Source: Cruorifilaria tuberocauda (taxonomy: Eukaryota > Nematoda > Chromadorea > Rhabditida > Onchocercidae). From it: 64,000 nucleotides of DNA. Of this stretch, positions 20,225 through 31,495 are shown piece after piece. A program made the translations under genes and the position numbers. The stretch covers positions 244,862 through 308,861 of the forward strand of contig JABVXU010000032.1 in NCBI GenBank assembly GCA_013365365.1, given 5' to 3'. The first letter of the stretch is position 1, and the number at the start of each line of letters is the position of its first letter. A model generated the notes under the pieces. It had not been told where the DNA came from. It was given only the letters and a program-made list of their open reading frames with translations, and did no database searches.

Positions 20225-21751
20225 CTACAAAGGTAGGTTATCATGTTTTTTTTGTATCTTCTGTACTCTTTTGTTTTTCAGCAGCTCTAATGCTTTATAA
20301 AAGTGATACCGTGTTTTACCAGGCACTATTATATCATCAATGTAACCATATAATGCAGCAAAAAATGGATTAGAAAATTTTTCTTTATATTCCTTAATTA
20401 AGGACTGCTGATTCTTTTCATGTCTAAATACAATTTTAGCTGCACTTTCAGGTCCCATTACAGCTATTTCAGCAGTTGGCCAAGCGTAATTTATATCACC
20501 CTTTAGATGTTTGGAATTCATGACAATGTATGCACCACCGTATGCTCTTCTAGTAACCAGGCTAATCTTTGGCACAGTTGCTTCAGCATAAGCATAAAGT
20601 AGTTTTGCTCCGTGCTGTATTATATTATTATATTCCTGATTTTTACCTGGTAAAAACCCTGGAACATCAATGAGTGTGATTATAGGGATATTAAATGCAT
20701 CACAGAACCTTACAAATCTTGCAGCTTTCCTTGAAGAATCAATATCTAAGCATCCTGCAAGATGTATAGGTTGATTTGCAACAATGCCAACTGTATTTCC
20801 CATGATTCTACCAAAGCCAATTATAACATTACGAGCAAAATCAGGTTTTAGTTCAAAAAATTTCCTTTCATCACATATCTTTTCAATTAGTTCATACATA
20901 TCATAAGGAGTACTAGAATTGTAAGGAATTAGAGTATTTAATGACTCATCAATATCATCAATATCGTCATAGGTTGGCATAGATTTTGGGAGCTCTTGAT
21001 TATTTGATGGCAAAAATGTAAAAAATTCACGCGTTTTTAGTAACATTTCAACATCATCATTGAATGCAGAATCTGCTACTCCTGTTTTACTTGTATGGAT
21101 TTTTGCTCCGCCAAGATCTTCATGGCTTACATCTTCATATGTAACTTTTTTTACTACGTCTGGACCAGTTATAAACATGTAAGAGCTATTTTTCACCATA
21201 AAAATGAAGTCAGTTAATGCTGGAGAGTAAACTGCTCCACCGGCACATGGACCCATGATTAGAGAAATTTGTGGTATAACTCCTGATGCATTGACATTTC
21301 TTTGAAAAATTTCCCCATAACCAGCAAGAGAATTAATCCCTTCTTGAATCCTAGCTCCACCAGAGTCATTTATCCCAATAACAGGAACTCTAGTGTTAAT
21401 TGCCATATCCATAATTTTACATATTTTTTTCGCGTGAGATGCACCAAGCGATCCTCCAAAAATAGTAAAATCCTGAGAATAAACAAAAACTTTTCTGCCA
21501 TAAATAGTGCCATAACCAATTACGACACCATCACCCAGAAAATTAGTATTTTGCATTCCAAAATCAGTAGCATGATGTTTTACAAATTTATCATATTCCT
21601 CAAACGAATTTTCATCAAGCAATATACTTAGTCTTTCTCTAGCAGTTAATTTACCTTTTGCATGCTGTTTACTAATTCTATCGAAACCACCTCCTTTTTC
21701 AGCTTCTATTGTTTTTGCTTTTAGGGTTTTTAACATCTTAAAATCTTGCAT
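20225..21751 (-). CDS. pccB: Propionyl-CoA carboxylase beta (carboxyltransferase) subunit
   Basis: Transfers carboxyl from biotin on the alpha subunit to propionyl-CoA, giving methylmalonyl-CoA. The 508 residues cover both crotonase-like halves: N-terminal [28 protein letters not shown] and [14 protein letters not shown]-terminal IDVPGFLPG and [11 protein letters not shown], with the oxyanion-hole glycines intact. It is full length. The biotin-carrying alpha subunit is not in the window. The downstream end lies 54 bases from tRNA-Thr on the other strand. The acceptor could also be acetyl-CoA, since these beta subunits are alike, but PCC is the usual assignment in this family. Confidence 0.93.
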   Translation of the reverse strand: MQDFKMLKTLKAKTIEAEKGGGFDRISKQHAKGKLTARERLSILLDENSFEEYDKFVKHHATDFGMQNTNFLGDGVVIGYGTIYGRKVFVYSQDFTIFGGSLGASHAKKICKIMDMAINTRVPVIGINDSGGARIQEGINSLAGYGEIFQRNVNASGVIPQISLIMGPCAGGAVYSPALTDFIFMVKNSSYMFITGPDVVKKVTYEDVSHEDLGGAKIHTSKTGVADSAFNDDVEMLLKTREFFTFLPSNNQELPKSMPTYDDIDDIDESLNTLIPYNSSTPYDMYELIEKICDERKFFELKPDFARNVIIGFGRIMGNTVGIVANQPIHLAGCLDIDSSRKAARFVRFCDAFNIPIITLIDVPGFLPGKNQEYNNIIQHGAKLLYAYAEATVPKISLVTRRAYGGAYIVMNSKHLKGDINYAWPTAEIAVMGPESAAKIVFRHEKNQQSLIKEYKEKFSNPFFAALYGYIDDIIVPGKTRYHFYKALELLKNKRVQKIQKKHDNLPL

Positions 21752-22988
21752 ATCAAAAAAAAGTGACTTTCAGCCTAAAGTATATGTTACTTTCTTGAAG
21801 TGTAAAAAACTCTGCTCCCGACATAAAACAATAAATGTAACTCCTAGCTATATTGTACTACAAATGATAAAAAGTTTAAGTTTTTATATGGAAGCTTCGT
21901 TCGCTTTTTTAGTAGAGTGCTTAACAAGCATTAAACTTAAAAAATTTTATTTTTGTTTGAAATGACTACTTTGAAGTATTATTCAATAATATAGAAAAGT
22001 CTGGAAGAGTTACATGCAACAATGCAACAAAGTGATTTCAGTCTTAATAGTTCAATACGCAAGAGAAAATCAAGGTTAACTATAACTAAGAACTATATGA
22101 TCCATGATTTAATTAGTAGTATTAAAAATGCATTTTAGAAGTATTCAATAGCTGAACTTAGGTTGCATCTAAAATGAAAATATATACTTTTATAATTCAA
22201 CTAAAGTCATTAATAATTCTAATTTTAATAGAGAAAAATACAATTTATCCTGTATCATAGTTTAGTATTCTTAGCAGCTGATTTGAAAGTGTTATGCTTA
22301 CGGTTAAAATAACAAAAAGCAAGAAATATATATTCCAATACTGCAGAGAGCAATGATGTCACAAAGCTACATGCATTGACACACTACTGCAACTACTAAA
22401 AACAGGTTGCATATAAGGTTTTATGCTTTTGTGCTAGCCTATCTCTCACCTTAATTTGATAAACGGGAAAAATAGTTGAATTGGTTGTATGTTACAGTAA
22501 CCTAACTTGAGATAAACTTCCCAGAAGCTTGTTTACTGAAAGTTGTGGTTGTGTTAAAAATGTGCCACATTCTGTTCCAAAAATCCCTTTGACAAAACTA
22601 AATGTGACTTTGATAGGTAATTTTAATTATCCTGAATAGGATGCTGTAACTACTATGAACTAAATGCATAAAAACCTGATGAAAGCATAGCTACTTAAAG
22701 ATAAAAACCAAGGTACCAACTATTTTTTCTGTACCTAATTTGATATTGATATACGAAAAATTTATAATCGGGGATGGAAAAACCCATAGAGCTCAAAAAA
22801 TATAATATACACCAAAGAAGACGTATCAGTCTTATTTTATATTTAGTTAAAAACTTACAAACGAAAATAGATAATGAACTATAAAATACCTAGTAATATG
22901 ACAGAGTATAAAAACATGTCAAGCAATTTTTGAAAAGTACAGACATTTTACTATTGTATTTCAAACGTTTTATTCTTTCTCAACAAGA
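21752..22988. other. Intergenic region, no clear gene
   Basis: About 1.24 kb between the 5' end of pccB and the 3' end of ccmA. A 39-codon plus-strand run ending in TAG near 22639 reads protein-like (SVPKIPLTKLNVTLIGNF) but has no start or relative I know; it may be a gene remnant. Otherwise noncoding. Confidence 0.45.
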
Positions 22989-23603
22989 TCAATCAGCTAT
23001 AAAATTACACATATTGATTGTTGCAAAATCATATAATTGCTTTATAGGATTATGTCCAGTGATAATTACTATACCATTTTGTTCAGAACGTGTTAAGATC
23101 AAACCCAGTACTAATTCACAAGTTATACTATCAAGATTACAAAAAGGCTCATCTACCAGCCAAATATTCGCATTAGAAATCAAAAGACGAGCAAGAGCAA
23201 CTCTCCTTTTCCATCCTGCAGAAAGTTCACCGTATCTAATATTAAGTGCAGGTTGTAATTGCAAACAACAAACAGCTGCCATAATTAACTCTCTAGTATC
23301 TCTTATTCCTGCCCAGAATTCTATATTCTGGATAACAGTTAAGTTGTCCTTACATGCATTTTTATGTCCAACGTAGACCATAGAAGACACATAATGTGGA
23401 TCGTCATATATATCTTTTCCACAGTACTTTATGCTTCCTGATACTGGTGGTAAGAGTCTAGATAAGCTTCTTATCAAGCTGGTTTTTCCACTACCATTTG
23501 GACCAGTAATCAAGATTTTTAACTTAGGTTCAGCTTTGAAGCTAAGATTTTTAAATAAAACTCTGCTACTTCGTGTACAGGATAAATTTTCACATTCAAG
23601 CAT
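22989..23603 (-). CDS. ccmA: Heme exporter ATP-binding protein CcmA
   Basis: ATPase of the CcmABCD system, which releases the heme chaperone CcmE for cytochrome c maturation. The 204 residues contain Walker A GPNGSGKTSL (34-43), the ABC signature region GELSAGWKRRVALARLL, and Walker B ANIWLVDEPF. LSAGW replaces the textbook LSGGQ, in keeping with the LSAGQ of CcmA. It starts three bases after a 138-residue membrane protein gene and is thus probably its operon partner. ccmB and ccmC are not in the window. Confidence 0.93.
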   Translation of the reverse strand: MLECENLSCTRSSRVLFKNLSFKAEPKLKILITGPNGSGKTSLIRSLSRLLPPVSGSIKYCGKDIYDDPHYVSSMVYVGHKNACKDNLTVIQNIEFWAGIRDTRELIMAAVCCLQLQPALNIRYGELSAGWKRRVALARLLISNANIWLVDEPFCNLDSITCELVLGLILTRSEQNGIVIITGHNPIKQLYDFATINMCNFIAD

Positions 23604-23606
23604 AGA

Positions 23607-24023
23607 TCATCTACCTCTACCTTTATACTTACCACGAGTTAAAGTCTGAGCTTCTATAAATAACCCCCAAAACCCTTTCTGCTCATCTTTTCTATGTATC
23701 AAACGTGTAAAATGATGCATTAAACCACTACCAATTATAACCATTCTCGTCCATTTACCTACTGGTTTTACTATGCCAACTATTCTTGGAATCTCTTTCT
23801 GCCTTCCACGCAGCATCTCTTGGTGCCTTATTAGTTTTTTTTGCTTATCCTTTTGATATATCTCATCATGTTTCCTATTTTCTTCTATCAACCCACACTT
23901 AGAAACCATCCAAGGAAATAGAATTTTCCTAATTTCATCTCTGTATTCTTTTTTAAGAAAGAGAAACAACAAAGCTATAGCAAAAAGCACTATACTATAT
24001 ACAAAAATTTTTACAAACAACAT
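23607..24023 (-). CDS. Uncharacterised membrane-anchored basic protein upstream of ccmA
   Basis: A 138-residue protein I do not recognise. Residues 4-24 form one strongly hydrophobic helix near the N-terminus; the rest is polar and very basic (for example RKDEQKG, ARG/LYS-rich ending RGKYKGRGR), with a predicted helical, charged stretch at about 45-75 (EENRKHDEIYQKDKQKK) and conserved-looking IPRIVGIVKPVGKWTRMVII. It resembles a single-pass inner-membrane protein with a cytosolic domain under the positive-inside rule. The ccmA start follows its stop by three bases, so joint expression is likely. A part in heme handling or cytochrome c assembly is only a guess by context. Confidence 0.75.
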   Translation of the reverse strand: MLFVKIFVYSIVLFAIALLFLFLKKEYRDEIRKILFPWMVSKCGLIEENRKHDEIYQKDKQKKLIRHQEMLRGRQKEIPRIVGIVKPVGKWTRMVIIGSGLMHHFTRLIHRKDEQKGFWGLFIEAQTLTRGKYKGRGR

Positions 24024-24236
24024 TATTATCTAGCTCATTGAAACAGTACATATAATCATACCTTAATTATAGTAACATCACAATTTTTATATAAGCAGAG
24101 TAGCATAAAAGATAATATTGAGTAATCAGATTTTAAAACTTTTTCTCTACCATGAAATTACATAAACATCTAAGCAAATAAGCTTGTATGCGATAAGTTT
24201 TACTTTTATACTTTTTTGAAATACTGCTCAATAAAT

Positions 24237-26039
24237 ATGAACTGCTATAAAACTCATACATGCAATGAATTGAGGAAGGAAGATATAGAAAAGGAAGTTA
24301 CCCTTTCTGGATGGCTATATCGCAAGCGCAATCACGGTAACCTAATTTTTGTTGACTTAAGAGACTTCTATGGAACTACTCAGCTAGTATTTAACAATGA
24401 CAAGAAATTTTTTGATAGAATTTCAAGTTTAAAACAGGAGAGTGTAATTACTGTTATAGGAACAGTCAAGGCCAGAACTAAAGATAAAGTAAACAGCTCT
24501 ATCCCCACAGGAGAAGTTGAGGTTATAGTTAGTAACTTGCACGTTGAATCTGAAGTAGAGTTCCATTATAATGAAGAAATAGCGAAAGAAGAAAAAAGCT
24601 TATTAGCAAGCATCTCTGGCAAGCAAGAATACTCAGAAAATATGAGATATAAATACCGGTTCCTTGATTTGAGACGAGAAAAAGTTCGTAATAACATTAT
24701 CTTGCGATCGCAAATTATTGCAGAGCTACGTAAACTCATGATAGAACAAGGTTTTCTAGAGATTCAAACCCCAATACTTACTGCTTCATCACCTGAAGGA
24801 GCACGTGACTATTTAGTACCAAGCAGACTAAATCCTGGCAAGTTCTATGCATTACCACAAGCTCCTCAGATTTTCAAGCAATTGCTCATGGTATCAGGGT
24901 TCGATAAATATTTTCAAATTGCACCATGCTTCCGTGATGAAGACGCAAGATCTGACCGTTCTCCAGGAGAATTTTATCAACTAGATCTTGAAATGTCTTT
25001 CGTGACACAAGAAGATATATTCTATGTTATGGAAGCTACCTTATATGAATTGTTCACTAAATTTTCTCGCAAGTCAGTTGATAAGAATTTTCCACGCATT
25101 ACATACAAAGAGGCAATGCTTAAATATGGCTCTGATAAACCAGATTTACGTAACCCACTATTAATAAGCGATGTTACGGAAGTTTTCCGTGATTCAGGGT
25201 TCAGTATCTTCAAAAGCAATATCGAGCAAGGCATGGTAATTAGAGCTATTCCTGCTCCTAAAACAGCAGAGGAATCACGTAGTTTTTTTGAAAAAAAAAC
25301 AAAGCACGCACAAAAAGAGTTCGGTGCTAAAGGTCTTGGGTACATAACGTTTAATAAAGATGGCACAACAAAAGGATCAATTTCTAAATTCTTTGATAAA
25401 AAAACGCTAGATCATATACAAGAAGTAACAAACATAAAGCCTGGAGATAGTATATTTTTTGCCTCTGATAAAGAAAATGAGGCAGCAACAATTGCAGGAA
25501 AAGTACGTACCCTTTTAGGATCAGAATTAGGTCTCATAGATGAAAATATTTTCAAGTTCTGTTGGGTTATTGACTTTCCATATTTTGGATACGACAGTAA
25601 AAATAAAAAAATCAACTTTTTTCACAATCCATTCTCTATGCCACATGGTGGCTTGCATGACCTGGAGGAAAAAAATCCACTCAATATTCTCGCTTATCAA
25701 TATGATCTTGTTTGCAATGGGGTAGAACTGTCAAGTGGAGCAATTCGCAATAACAAGCTAGACGTTATGTATAAAGCTTTCTCTATTTCAGGCTATAGCA
25801 AAGAAGAAGTTGATACAAAATTTAGCGCACTTGTGCGTGCATTCAGATTTGGAGTACCACCTCATGGTGGGATAGCACCAGGAATTGATAGAATAGTTAT
25901 GATGCTTGCTAATGAGCCAACTATTCGTGAAGTGATCTGTTTCCCTATGAATCAACAAGGTGAAGATGTTCTAATGGGTGCTCCTTCTAGAATAAAAAGT
26001 AAACATTTAAATGAACTATCCCTGCAGGTTATCGATTGA
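24237..26039 (+). CDS. aspS: Aspartyl-tRNA synthetase
   Basis: Class II synthetase charging tRNA-Asp, possibly also tRNA-Asn if the organism relies on the amidotransferase route. It has an N-terminal OB-fold (about 10-110), class II motif 1 around [21 protein letters not shown], motif 2 [19 protein letters not shown], the bacterial GAD insertion (about 290-420), and motif 3 [13 protein letters not shown] near the C-terminus. I start at ATG 24237 (600 residues), as MNCYKTHTC is the normal beginning; a TTG 21 bases upstream would add seven residues. The MFS gene follows after 32 bases. Confidence 0.96.
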   Translation: MNCYKTHTCNELRKEDIEKEVTLSGWLYRKRNHGNLIFVDLRDFYGTTQLVFNNDKKFFDRISSLKQESVITVIGTVKARTKDKVNSSIPTGEVEVIVSNLHVESEVEFHYNEEIAKEEKSLLASISGKQEYSENMRYKYRFLDLRREKVRNNIILRSQIIAELRKLMIEQGFLEIQTPILTASSPEGARDYLVPSRLNPGKFYALPQAPQIFKQLLMVSGFDKYFQIAPCFRDEDARSDRSPGEFYQLDLEMSFVTQEDIFYVMEATLYELFTKFSRKSVDKNFPRITYKEAMLKYGSDKPDLRNPLLISDVTEVFRDSGFSIFKSNIEQGMVIRAIPAPKTAEESRSFFEKKTKHAQKEFGAKGLGYITFNKDGTTKGSISKFFDKKTLDHIQEVTNIKPGDSIFFASDKENEAATIAGKVRTLLGSELGLIDENIFKFCWVIDFPYFGYDSKNKKINFFHNPFSMPHGGLHDLEEKNPLNILAYQYDLVCNGVELSSGAIRNNKLDVMYKAFSISGYSKEEVDTKFSALVRAFRFGVPPHGGIAPGIDRIVMMLANEPTIREVICFPMNQQGEDVLMGAPSRIKSKHLNELSLQVID

Positions 26040-26071
26040 TATCATTCTATGATTATATTGTCTGAGAAAGT

Positions 26072-27328
26072 GTGAACAATATCCAAAAAGCAATACTATC
26101 TGGTATAATCTGTAACATGATTGTATGGTATGAGTTAACTCTATTTGGAGTTTTAATGCATACAATAAGCAATGTTTTTTTTTCATCAGAAAGCGAATAT
26201 GTAAAAAAAATTAAGTTTCTTGTCAGTTTTGCAATTGGGTTTTGGTTTAGGCCACTAGGTGCATTTGTTTTTGGGTACATTGGAGATAAATATGGCAGAA
26301 GAAAAATTTTGCTAGCTTCTGTAATATTAGCCTCAATATCATCCACTGCAATTGCAGTAATACCTAGTGCAAAAGAGATAGGGATATTTTCCTCCATATT
26401 ACTACTGTTTTGCAGAATAATACAAGGAATGGCAACAGGTGGAGAAACAAGTATCAATTCTGCTTTTTTAATAGAACATTCAAATAACAAAAGAAATCTA
26501 GGGTTTTTAGGTAGCATGAAAGCTTTCAGTGGCGCGCTTGGCTCTATTACATGCTTTATAATGATAGCTGTTTGCAAAAAATTCACAGGTGAAAATTATG
26601 AAGTTTGGGGTTGGAGGTTGCTTTTCTATTTCTCGTCTATCATGGGCATAATAGGATTTTTAATAAGGTACATAATAGAGGAGAGCTTAGCATACAAAAT
26701 GCACAGTCAAAATCTGTTCCATCCACCATGCATAGAGCTACTTAAGAAATATAAAAGAACACTTGCAATAGCGATTGGTCTTGGCATTGCCCAAAATGCA
26801 ATTGCCTATTCAGCAATTATGTTTTATAACACATCTGTAAAAGGACTTGTTTTTTTAGGTATTGATATTAAAAATGCAGTAAGAATCATAGTTGAAGCTA
26901 CATTTGGAGTGTCTGCAGTGTTGCTTGCAACACTATCTGATAAAATCGGAAGAAAAAATGTAATGATTCCTACGTTAACAACTTTGGCTTGTACTAGTTT
27001 ATTGGTTTTTCCACTATTGTCACACAATAACCATTACATTGTAACATTCACTTTTCTATTAATAAGTATACCAATAGGTGCATCCTTTGGAATATACAAT
27101 TCTCTTGTTTGTGAGTTATTCCCCACAAAAGTTAGGTGCACTGGCTTTAGTTTAGCTCATAATATATCTGCAGGAGTTTCCGGTGGTATTTCTCCATCTG
27201 TATGCATATGGCTTATAGAAAAAGCTGAAACAAAATTCGCAGCCGGCATCTACCTTGCCATCTGCGCACTAATTAGCTTGATATCTGTGCTACAAATTAA
27301 AGATAATGATAAAAAAGTTGATTGGTAA
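26072..27328 (+). CDS. MFS transporter, proline/betaine (ProP) type
   Basis: A 418-residue, 12-helix major facilitator protein. The ProP/metabolite:H+ symporter branch is indicated by the loop 2-3 motif GYIGDKYGRRKIL, by RIIQGMATGGETSINSAFLIE in helix 4, and by the second-half motif DKIGRKNVM. These carriers import compatible solutes, proline or dicarboxylates with protons; substrate cannot be fixed from sequence. The start is GTG at 26072, with no good Shine-Dalgarno, and the gene probably shares the aspS transcript. Reduced Anaplasmataceae depend on host amino acids as carbon source, which fits. Confidence 0.85.
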   Translation: MNNIQKAILSGIICNMIVWYELTLFGVLMHTISNVFFSSESEYVKKIKFLVSFAIGFWFRPLGAFVFGYIGDKYGRRKILLASVILASISSTAIAVIPSAKEIGIFSSILLLFCRIIQGMATGGETSINSAFLIEHSNNKRNLGFLGSMKAFSGALGSITCFIMIAVCKKFTGENYEVWGWRLLFYFSSIMGIIGFLIRYIIEESLAYKMHSQNLFHPPCIELLKKYKRTLAIAIGLGIAQNAIAYSAIMFYNTSVKGLVFLGIDIKNAVRIIVEATFGVSAVLLATLSDKIGRKNVMIPTLTTLACTSLLVFPLLSHNNHYIVTFTFLLISIPIGASFGIYNSLVCELFPTKVRCTGFSLAHNISAGVSGGISPSVCIWLIEKAETKFAAGIYLAICALISLISVLQIKDNDKKVDW

Positions 27329-27408
27329 ATCTTCCCTTTCTATCATCTTTTGTACCTTGGGTATTTTAATTCCAATATATTTGGTTATATTTCTACACAA
27401 ATCTCTAG

Positions 27409-27427
27409 TCCAATTGATAAAATTGGA
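27409..27427 (+). terminator. Putative terminator after the MFS gene
   Basis: TCCAATT (27409-27415), loop GATAA, AATTGGA (27421-27427), followed by ATATTTTGTG. Seven-base perfect stem 80 bases past the MFS stop codon. Confidence 0.5.
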
Positions 27428-27463
27428 ATATTTTGTGATCTAAGTGAAATTAAAAAACGGTTC

Positions 27464-27484
27464 TACTCTACTATAGGTAGAGTA
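27464..27484 (-). terminator. Rho-independent-type terminator of thrS-infC
   Basis: On the minus strand TACTCTAC, loop CTATA, GTAGAGTA begins three bases after the infC stop and is followed, after GAACCG, by six Ts. It is the best terminator in the window: stem plus T-tract directly behind the last gene. Confidence 0.7.
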
Positions 27485-27487
27485 CTT

Positions 27488-27997
27488 CTATTTAGCAGCC
27501 AAAGATAGAAAATATTGATTCCCTTCCTGTTTAGGTGCTAATTCTACTCTTGCAATATCTTCAGTATCCCTAATCAACCGTTTGAATTTATCCAGCCCAA
27601 CTTCAGTGTTTATGAGCTCTCTACCTCTAAATTTCATTGTGACTTTGATTTTATGCCCATGTATAAGAAAATCCCTTACTTGACGTAATTTTGTTTCATA
27701 GTCATGATCACCAATATTAGGACCTAACTTAATTTCCTTTACAGTTAATATCTTTTGCTTCTTTTTTGCTTCACTTGCTTTTTTTTTTGCATCGTATTTT
27801 TGCTTGCTATAATTCAAAATTTTACATATCGGGGGAATCAAATTAGGCACAATTTCCACTAAATCTAAATTAACATTTTGTGCAGATTCCAAAGCTTGCC
27901 CTATTGCCATCACACCAACCATGTTGCCATTCTGATCAATTAAGCGTACCTCTTTAGCAGTAATAAGTTCATTAACTCTATTTTTTTTGATTTGCAA
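27488..27997 (-). CDS. infC: Translation initiation factor IF-3
   Basis: Binds the 30S subunit, keeps subunits apart and checks start codon-initiator tRNA pairing. The 169 residues show the N-domain (VNELITAKEVRLIDQNGNMV), the long Lys-rich linker helix (KKKASEAKKKQK) and the C-domain with IKLGPNIGDHDYETKLRQVR. The chosen start is TTG at 27997-27995, seven bases after a strong AAGGAG; no ATG lies near, and the family N-terminus begins exactly here. A rare start codon fits IF-3 autoregulation, in which the factor discriminates against its own mRNA. thrS lies directly upstream, as in E. coli. Confidence 0.96.
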   Translation of the reverse strand: MQIKKNRVNELITAKEVRLIDQNGNMVGVMAIGQALESAQNVNLDLVEIVPNLIPPICKILNYSKQKYDAKKKASEAKKKQKILTVKEIKLGPNIGDHDYETKLRQVRDFLIHGHKIKVTMKFRGRELINTEVGLDKFKRLIRDTEDIARVELAPKQEGNQYFLSLAAK

Positions 27998-28004
27998 GTT
28001 TTAA

Positions 28005-28010
28005 CTCCTT
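28005..28010 (-). promoter_or_regulatory. Shine-Dalgarno of infC, overlapping the thrS stop
   Basis: AAGGAG on the minus strand lies seven bases before the TTG start of infC and shares its first base with the thrS stop codon TAA (28012-28010). Most genes in this window lack such a strong site, so it probably compensates for the weak start codon. Confidence 0.75.
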
Positions 28011-29911
28011 TAACTTAAATTAATACCTCTTAATAAGAGCTCAGTAGCTTCTTTATAAGAAAAGGACTGTTGCCTATCCGACCCTAAATTCCTTACCGAT
28101 ACCGTTCTATTTGCAACTTCATCTTTACCAACTATCCATAATATAGGAACCTTACTTGAGCTATACAAGCGTATTTTATAACTAATTTTCTCATTTGTTA
28201 AATCCATTTTAACTCTAATACCATGCCTTTTTAAAATACTGTTAATTTCCTTAGCATAGCTATTAGCTTCATGTGTAACGGTTAGGATAGCAAGCTGTAT
28301 TGGAGCGAGATACAATGGAAACTGTCCCGCATGATGTTCTATCAGGATGCCAATAAAACGTTCAAATGTTCCAAGAATCGCTCTGTGTAATATAACAGGG
28401 TGATGCTTTTGCCCATCCTCTCCTATATAAAAAGCTCCGAGATGTTCTGGTAAAATAAAATCTACCTGTAACGTCCCACACTGCCAGCTTCTGCCTATTG
28501 CATCTTTTAAAATAAACTCCAACTTTGGACCATAAAATGCACCTTCACCTGGATTTAGCTTATAACTGAGCCCTGCTTTCTTAACAGCTTCTAGCAGCGC
28601 TTCTTCAGCTTTATTCCATACCTCACTATTCCCTGCCCTAATACTTGGGCGATCTGAGAATTTTAGAGAAATTTCGTTAAATCCTAGCTCTGAGTATACT
28701 TCTTTCAAAAGGTTGCAAAACATTACAGTTTCAGAATTGATTTGTTCTTCCATGCAAAAAATGTGTGCATCATCTTGTGTAAAGCCACGTACCCTCATCA
28801 GCCCATGCAATGAACCTGAACTTTCATTCCTATGACACACTCCAAATTCTGCCATACGTATTGGTAAATCACGATAACTTCTGATGCGTGAGTTAAAAAT
28901 CTGTACATGACAAGGACAATTCATAGGCTTTATTGCTAGCTTTTTATTTTTAACTTCATCAACAATAAACATATTGTCGCGAAACTTATCCCAATGTCCA
29001 GACTTTTCCCACAGTTCTTTGCTTATTAAAATTGGAGTTTTTACTTCAAAATAACCATTATCTACTAATTTCTTTCTCATATAAGATTCGAGCAGATTGT
29101 ATAAGATACATCCCTGTTCATGCCAAAAAACCTGTCCAGCAGCTTCTTCTTGAATATGGAATAAGTCCATATCTTTAGCGATCCTGCGGTGGTCTCGTTT
29201 TTCTGCTTCTTCTAGACGCTTAAGATAAGCATTTAATTCACCTTTATCTCTCCATGCAGTACCATATATTCTCTGTAATATTGGACCATGAGAATCTCCA
29301 CGCCAATGTACTCCTGCAACTTTCATAAGTTTAAATGCTTTAACTCTACCAGTTGAAGGAGAGTGTGGACCGCGACATAAGTCAATGAAATTGCCTTGTC
29401 TATAAACAGTTATATCTTCACTTTTTGGTATGAAAGAAATAATATCAACTTTATATCTCTCGCCTACACTACTAAAAAAATCAATCGCTTCTTTGTGAGT
29501 CCAAACCTCTCGGATAAATCTGCAGTCACCTTTTATGATTTCCTCCATTCTTTTCTCTATTTTACTGAGATCATCCATAGTAAAGGTGCAATCTGTAGCA
29601 AAATCATAGTAAAAGCCATCCTTAGTTGTTATTCCAACAGCAGTTTGAGTATTACAGAAAAGCTCCTTCACCGCTTGGGCCATTATATGTGCAGCATCAT
29701 GCCTTATTATATCTAAAGCTATTTCATCACCAAATTGTATTACCTCTACTTCTGCATTAGATTCGATTTCTCGCGAGAGATCATACAATTCCCCATTTAC
29801 CCTCAAGGCAATAGCTTCCTTCAAAATATCTAGCTGTAATATATCAAAACCAGTAACTTTGCTGTTATATTTTCCTACTTCTTTCCCAGCTGAGAATGTA
29901 ACTTTTATCAT
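28010..29911 (-). CDS. thrS: Threonyl-tRNA synthetase
   Basis: Class II synthetase with editing. The 633 residues carry an N-terminal TGS domain (about 1-63), the editing domain with [10 protein letters not shown] (73-82) and [10 protein letters not shown], the catalytic core with zinc ligands in [21 protein letters not shown] and the conserved [11 protein letters not shown], and the C-terminal anticodon-binding domain. Everything looks intact. It precedes infC with 12 bases between and follows nuoI after five bases, so nuoI-thrS-infC may be one transcript. Confidence 0.97.
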   Translation of the reverse strand: MIKVTFSAGKEVGKYNSKVTGFDILQLDILKEAIALRVNGELYDLSREIESNAEVEVIQFGDEIALDIIRHDAAHIMAQAVKELFCNTQTAVGITTKDGFYYDFATDCTFTMDDLSKIEKRMEEIIKGDCRFIREVWTHKEAIDFFSSVGERYKVDIISFIPKSEDITVYRQGNFIDLCRGPHSPSTGRVKAFKLMKVAGVHWRGDSHGPILQRIYGTAWRDKGELNAYLKRLEEAEKRDHRRIAKDMDLFHIQEEAAGQVFWHEQGCILYNLLESYMRKKLVDNGYFEVKTPILISKELWEKSGHWDKFRDNMFIVDEVKNKKLAIKPMNCPCHVQIFNSRIRSYRDLPIRMAEFGVCHRNESSGSLHGLMRVRGFTQDDAHIFCMEEQINSETVMFCNLLKEVYSELGFNEISLKFSDRPSIRAGNSEVWNKAEEALLEAVKKAGLSYKLNPGEGAFYGPKLEFILKDAIGRSWQCGTLQVDFILPEHLGAFYIGEDGQKHHPVILHRAILGTFERFIGILIEHHAGQFPLYLAPIQLAILTVTHEANSYAKEINSILKRHGIRVKMDLTNEKISYKIRLYSSSKVPILWIVGKDEVANRTVSVRNLGSDRQQSFSYKEATELLLRGINLS

Positions 29912-29916
29912 CTGTT

Positions 29917-30399
29917 TTAGAAATAAGGCCTATTCTTTTTCAACTTAAGTTGAATTGCTTTCTCCCAGATTTCACCATTGTGCAATAATTTTTCCTTGTT
30001 GTATATTAGCTCCTTCCTTGTTTCTGTTGCAAACTCAAAATTAGGACCTTCAACAATTGCATCAACTGGACATGCTTCTTGACAAAGTCCACAGTATATA
30101 CACTTTGTCATGTCAATATCATAACGTGTGGTACAACGACTTCCATCTTCTTTTTCTTCTGCTTCGATAACTATTGCTTGAGCAGGACAGACAACCTCGC
30201 ATAACTTACAAGCTATACATCGTTCCTGACCATTTGGATACTTACGTAACGCATGCTCACCACGAAATCTTGCGCTTAGATGACCCTTTTCCATAGGATA
30301 CTTCAGAGTAACCTTTGACTTGAACATGTATTTCAATGTAATAGCGAAACCTTTAATTAACTCTACAAAGAACCAATAACGAACCAATTTCCTGAGCAT
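29917..30399 (-). CDS. nuoI: NADH-quinone oxidoreductase subunit I
   Basis: The TYKY-type subunit of complex I, carrying the two [4Fe-4S] clusters N6a and N6b that pass electrons towards the quinone site. The 160 residues have [12 protein letters not shown] and [12 protein letters not shown], both CxxCxxCxxxCP motifs complete. ATG start. It lies between fabI and thrS on the minus strand, away from nuoD and nuoF. Confidence 0.97.
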   Translation of the reverse strand: MLRKLVRYWFFVELIKGFAITLKYMFKSKVTLKYPMEKGHLSARFRGEHALRKYPNGQERCIACKLCEVVCPAQAIVIEAEEKEDGSRCTTRYDIDMTKCIYCGLCQEACPVDAIVEGPNFEFATETRKELIYNKEKLLHNGEIWEKAIQLKLKKNRPYF

Positions 30400-30480
30400 A
30401 AAGTACTTAAGACTTATACAAATGATTATAAATTATATCACAAGTTTTCAAAAGACCTTTTTTCTTGCTTAACTTTGGAT

Positions 30481-31272
30481 CTAATTTGAATCAATTACCT
30501 TCATTCCTACTATATTATACCCTGAATCAACGTGCAGAATTTCTCCAGTAGTACCACTACTTAAGTCACTCAGTAAGTATAATGCTGCTTTTCCAATATC
30601 CTCTATTGTAACGTTACGTCTAAGTGGAGCATTGTTTTTGTTCCATTTTGATATGAAGTGGAAATCACTTATTCCAGAAGATGCTAAAGTCCTAACTGGA
30701 CCGGCAGAGATAGCGTTAACTCTAATGTTCTTAGGGCCTAAGTCATAGGCTAGATATTTTACACTTGCTTCAAGTGCAGCTTTACACAAACCCATAACAT
30801 TGTAGTTCGGTATAACCTTTTCAGCACCATAATAGGATAAAGTAAGCAAACTACCAATATTTCGCATCATTTTCTCAGCTCTTTGAGCCAGAGCAGTAAA
30901 AGAATAGCAAGATATATGCATTGCATTGAGAAAGTTGTTTAATGAAGTATTAACATACTTACTACTTAATTCACTTTTATCAGAAAATGCAATCGCATGT
31001 ACCAAAAAATCGAGAGTGCCCCATTTTTTTTCTACTGCTTTAAAAACAGCATCTATAGTTACTTCATTCGCAACATCACAACTCAGTACTAATTCCACAT
31101 TCAGTTCAATTGCTATTGGCAATAATCTCTCTTTTACTGTTTCATTTTGGTAGGTGATTGCGAGCTCAGCTCCGTGTTCTGAGAGAATTTTTGCTATACC
31201 ATAGGCTATCGATCTCCTATTCGTTATTCCAGTTACCAATCCCTTTTTACTTTTCAATAAAGTTGCCGTCAT
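30481..31272 (-). CDS. fabI: Enoyl-ACP reductase (NADH), FabI
   Basis: Last step of each fatty acid elongation cycle. A 263-residue short-chain dehydrogenase with the FabI-type nucleotide-binding GITNRRSIAYGIAK, LVHAIAF (the Ala-His equivalent of classical NAG), and the active-site block SYYGAEKVIPNYNVMGLCKA with catalytic Tyr and Lys separated by six residues. The C-terminal SGYNIVG is typical. It diverges from rnj, so the roughly 220 bases up to the rnj start should contain both promoters. Confidence 0.95.
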   Translation of the reverse strand: MTATLLKSKKGLVTGITNRRSIAYGIAKILSEHGAELAITYQNETVKERLLPIAIELNVELVLSCDVANEVTIDAVFKAVEKKWGTLDFLVHAIAFSDKSELSSKYVNTSLNNFLNAMHISCYSFTALAQRAEKMMRNIGSLLTLSYYGAEKVIPNYNVMGLCKAALEASVKYLAYDLGPKNIRVNAISAGPVRTLASSGISDFHFISKWNKNNAPLRRNVTIEDIGKAALYLLSDLSSGTTGEILHVDSGYNIVGMKVIDSN

Positions 31273-31495
31273 AGAACCATTTATTTCCTAAAATTTGAAA
31301 TACTAATTAAGCAAAGTCAAGGTATTACTGCTAAAAAAATCAACTTCTGAAGTCATGAAACATATCGTAAACTTGACTGAGCATAAGTCTATCAATAGAG
31401 CTAAAGCTTTTAAGCTTGGAACTTTTGCAAAACAATAAACTCCTTTATTTAGAGCTAAAGTTTTGCTATCTTCAAATTTTAATAATTTTAAATTA

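Noticed and set aside
20074..20373. 99-codon plus-strand frame
   Set aside because: It runs through tRNA-Thr and into the antisense of the pccB end; a chance frame.
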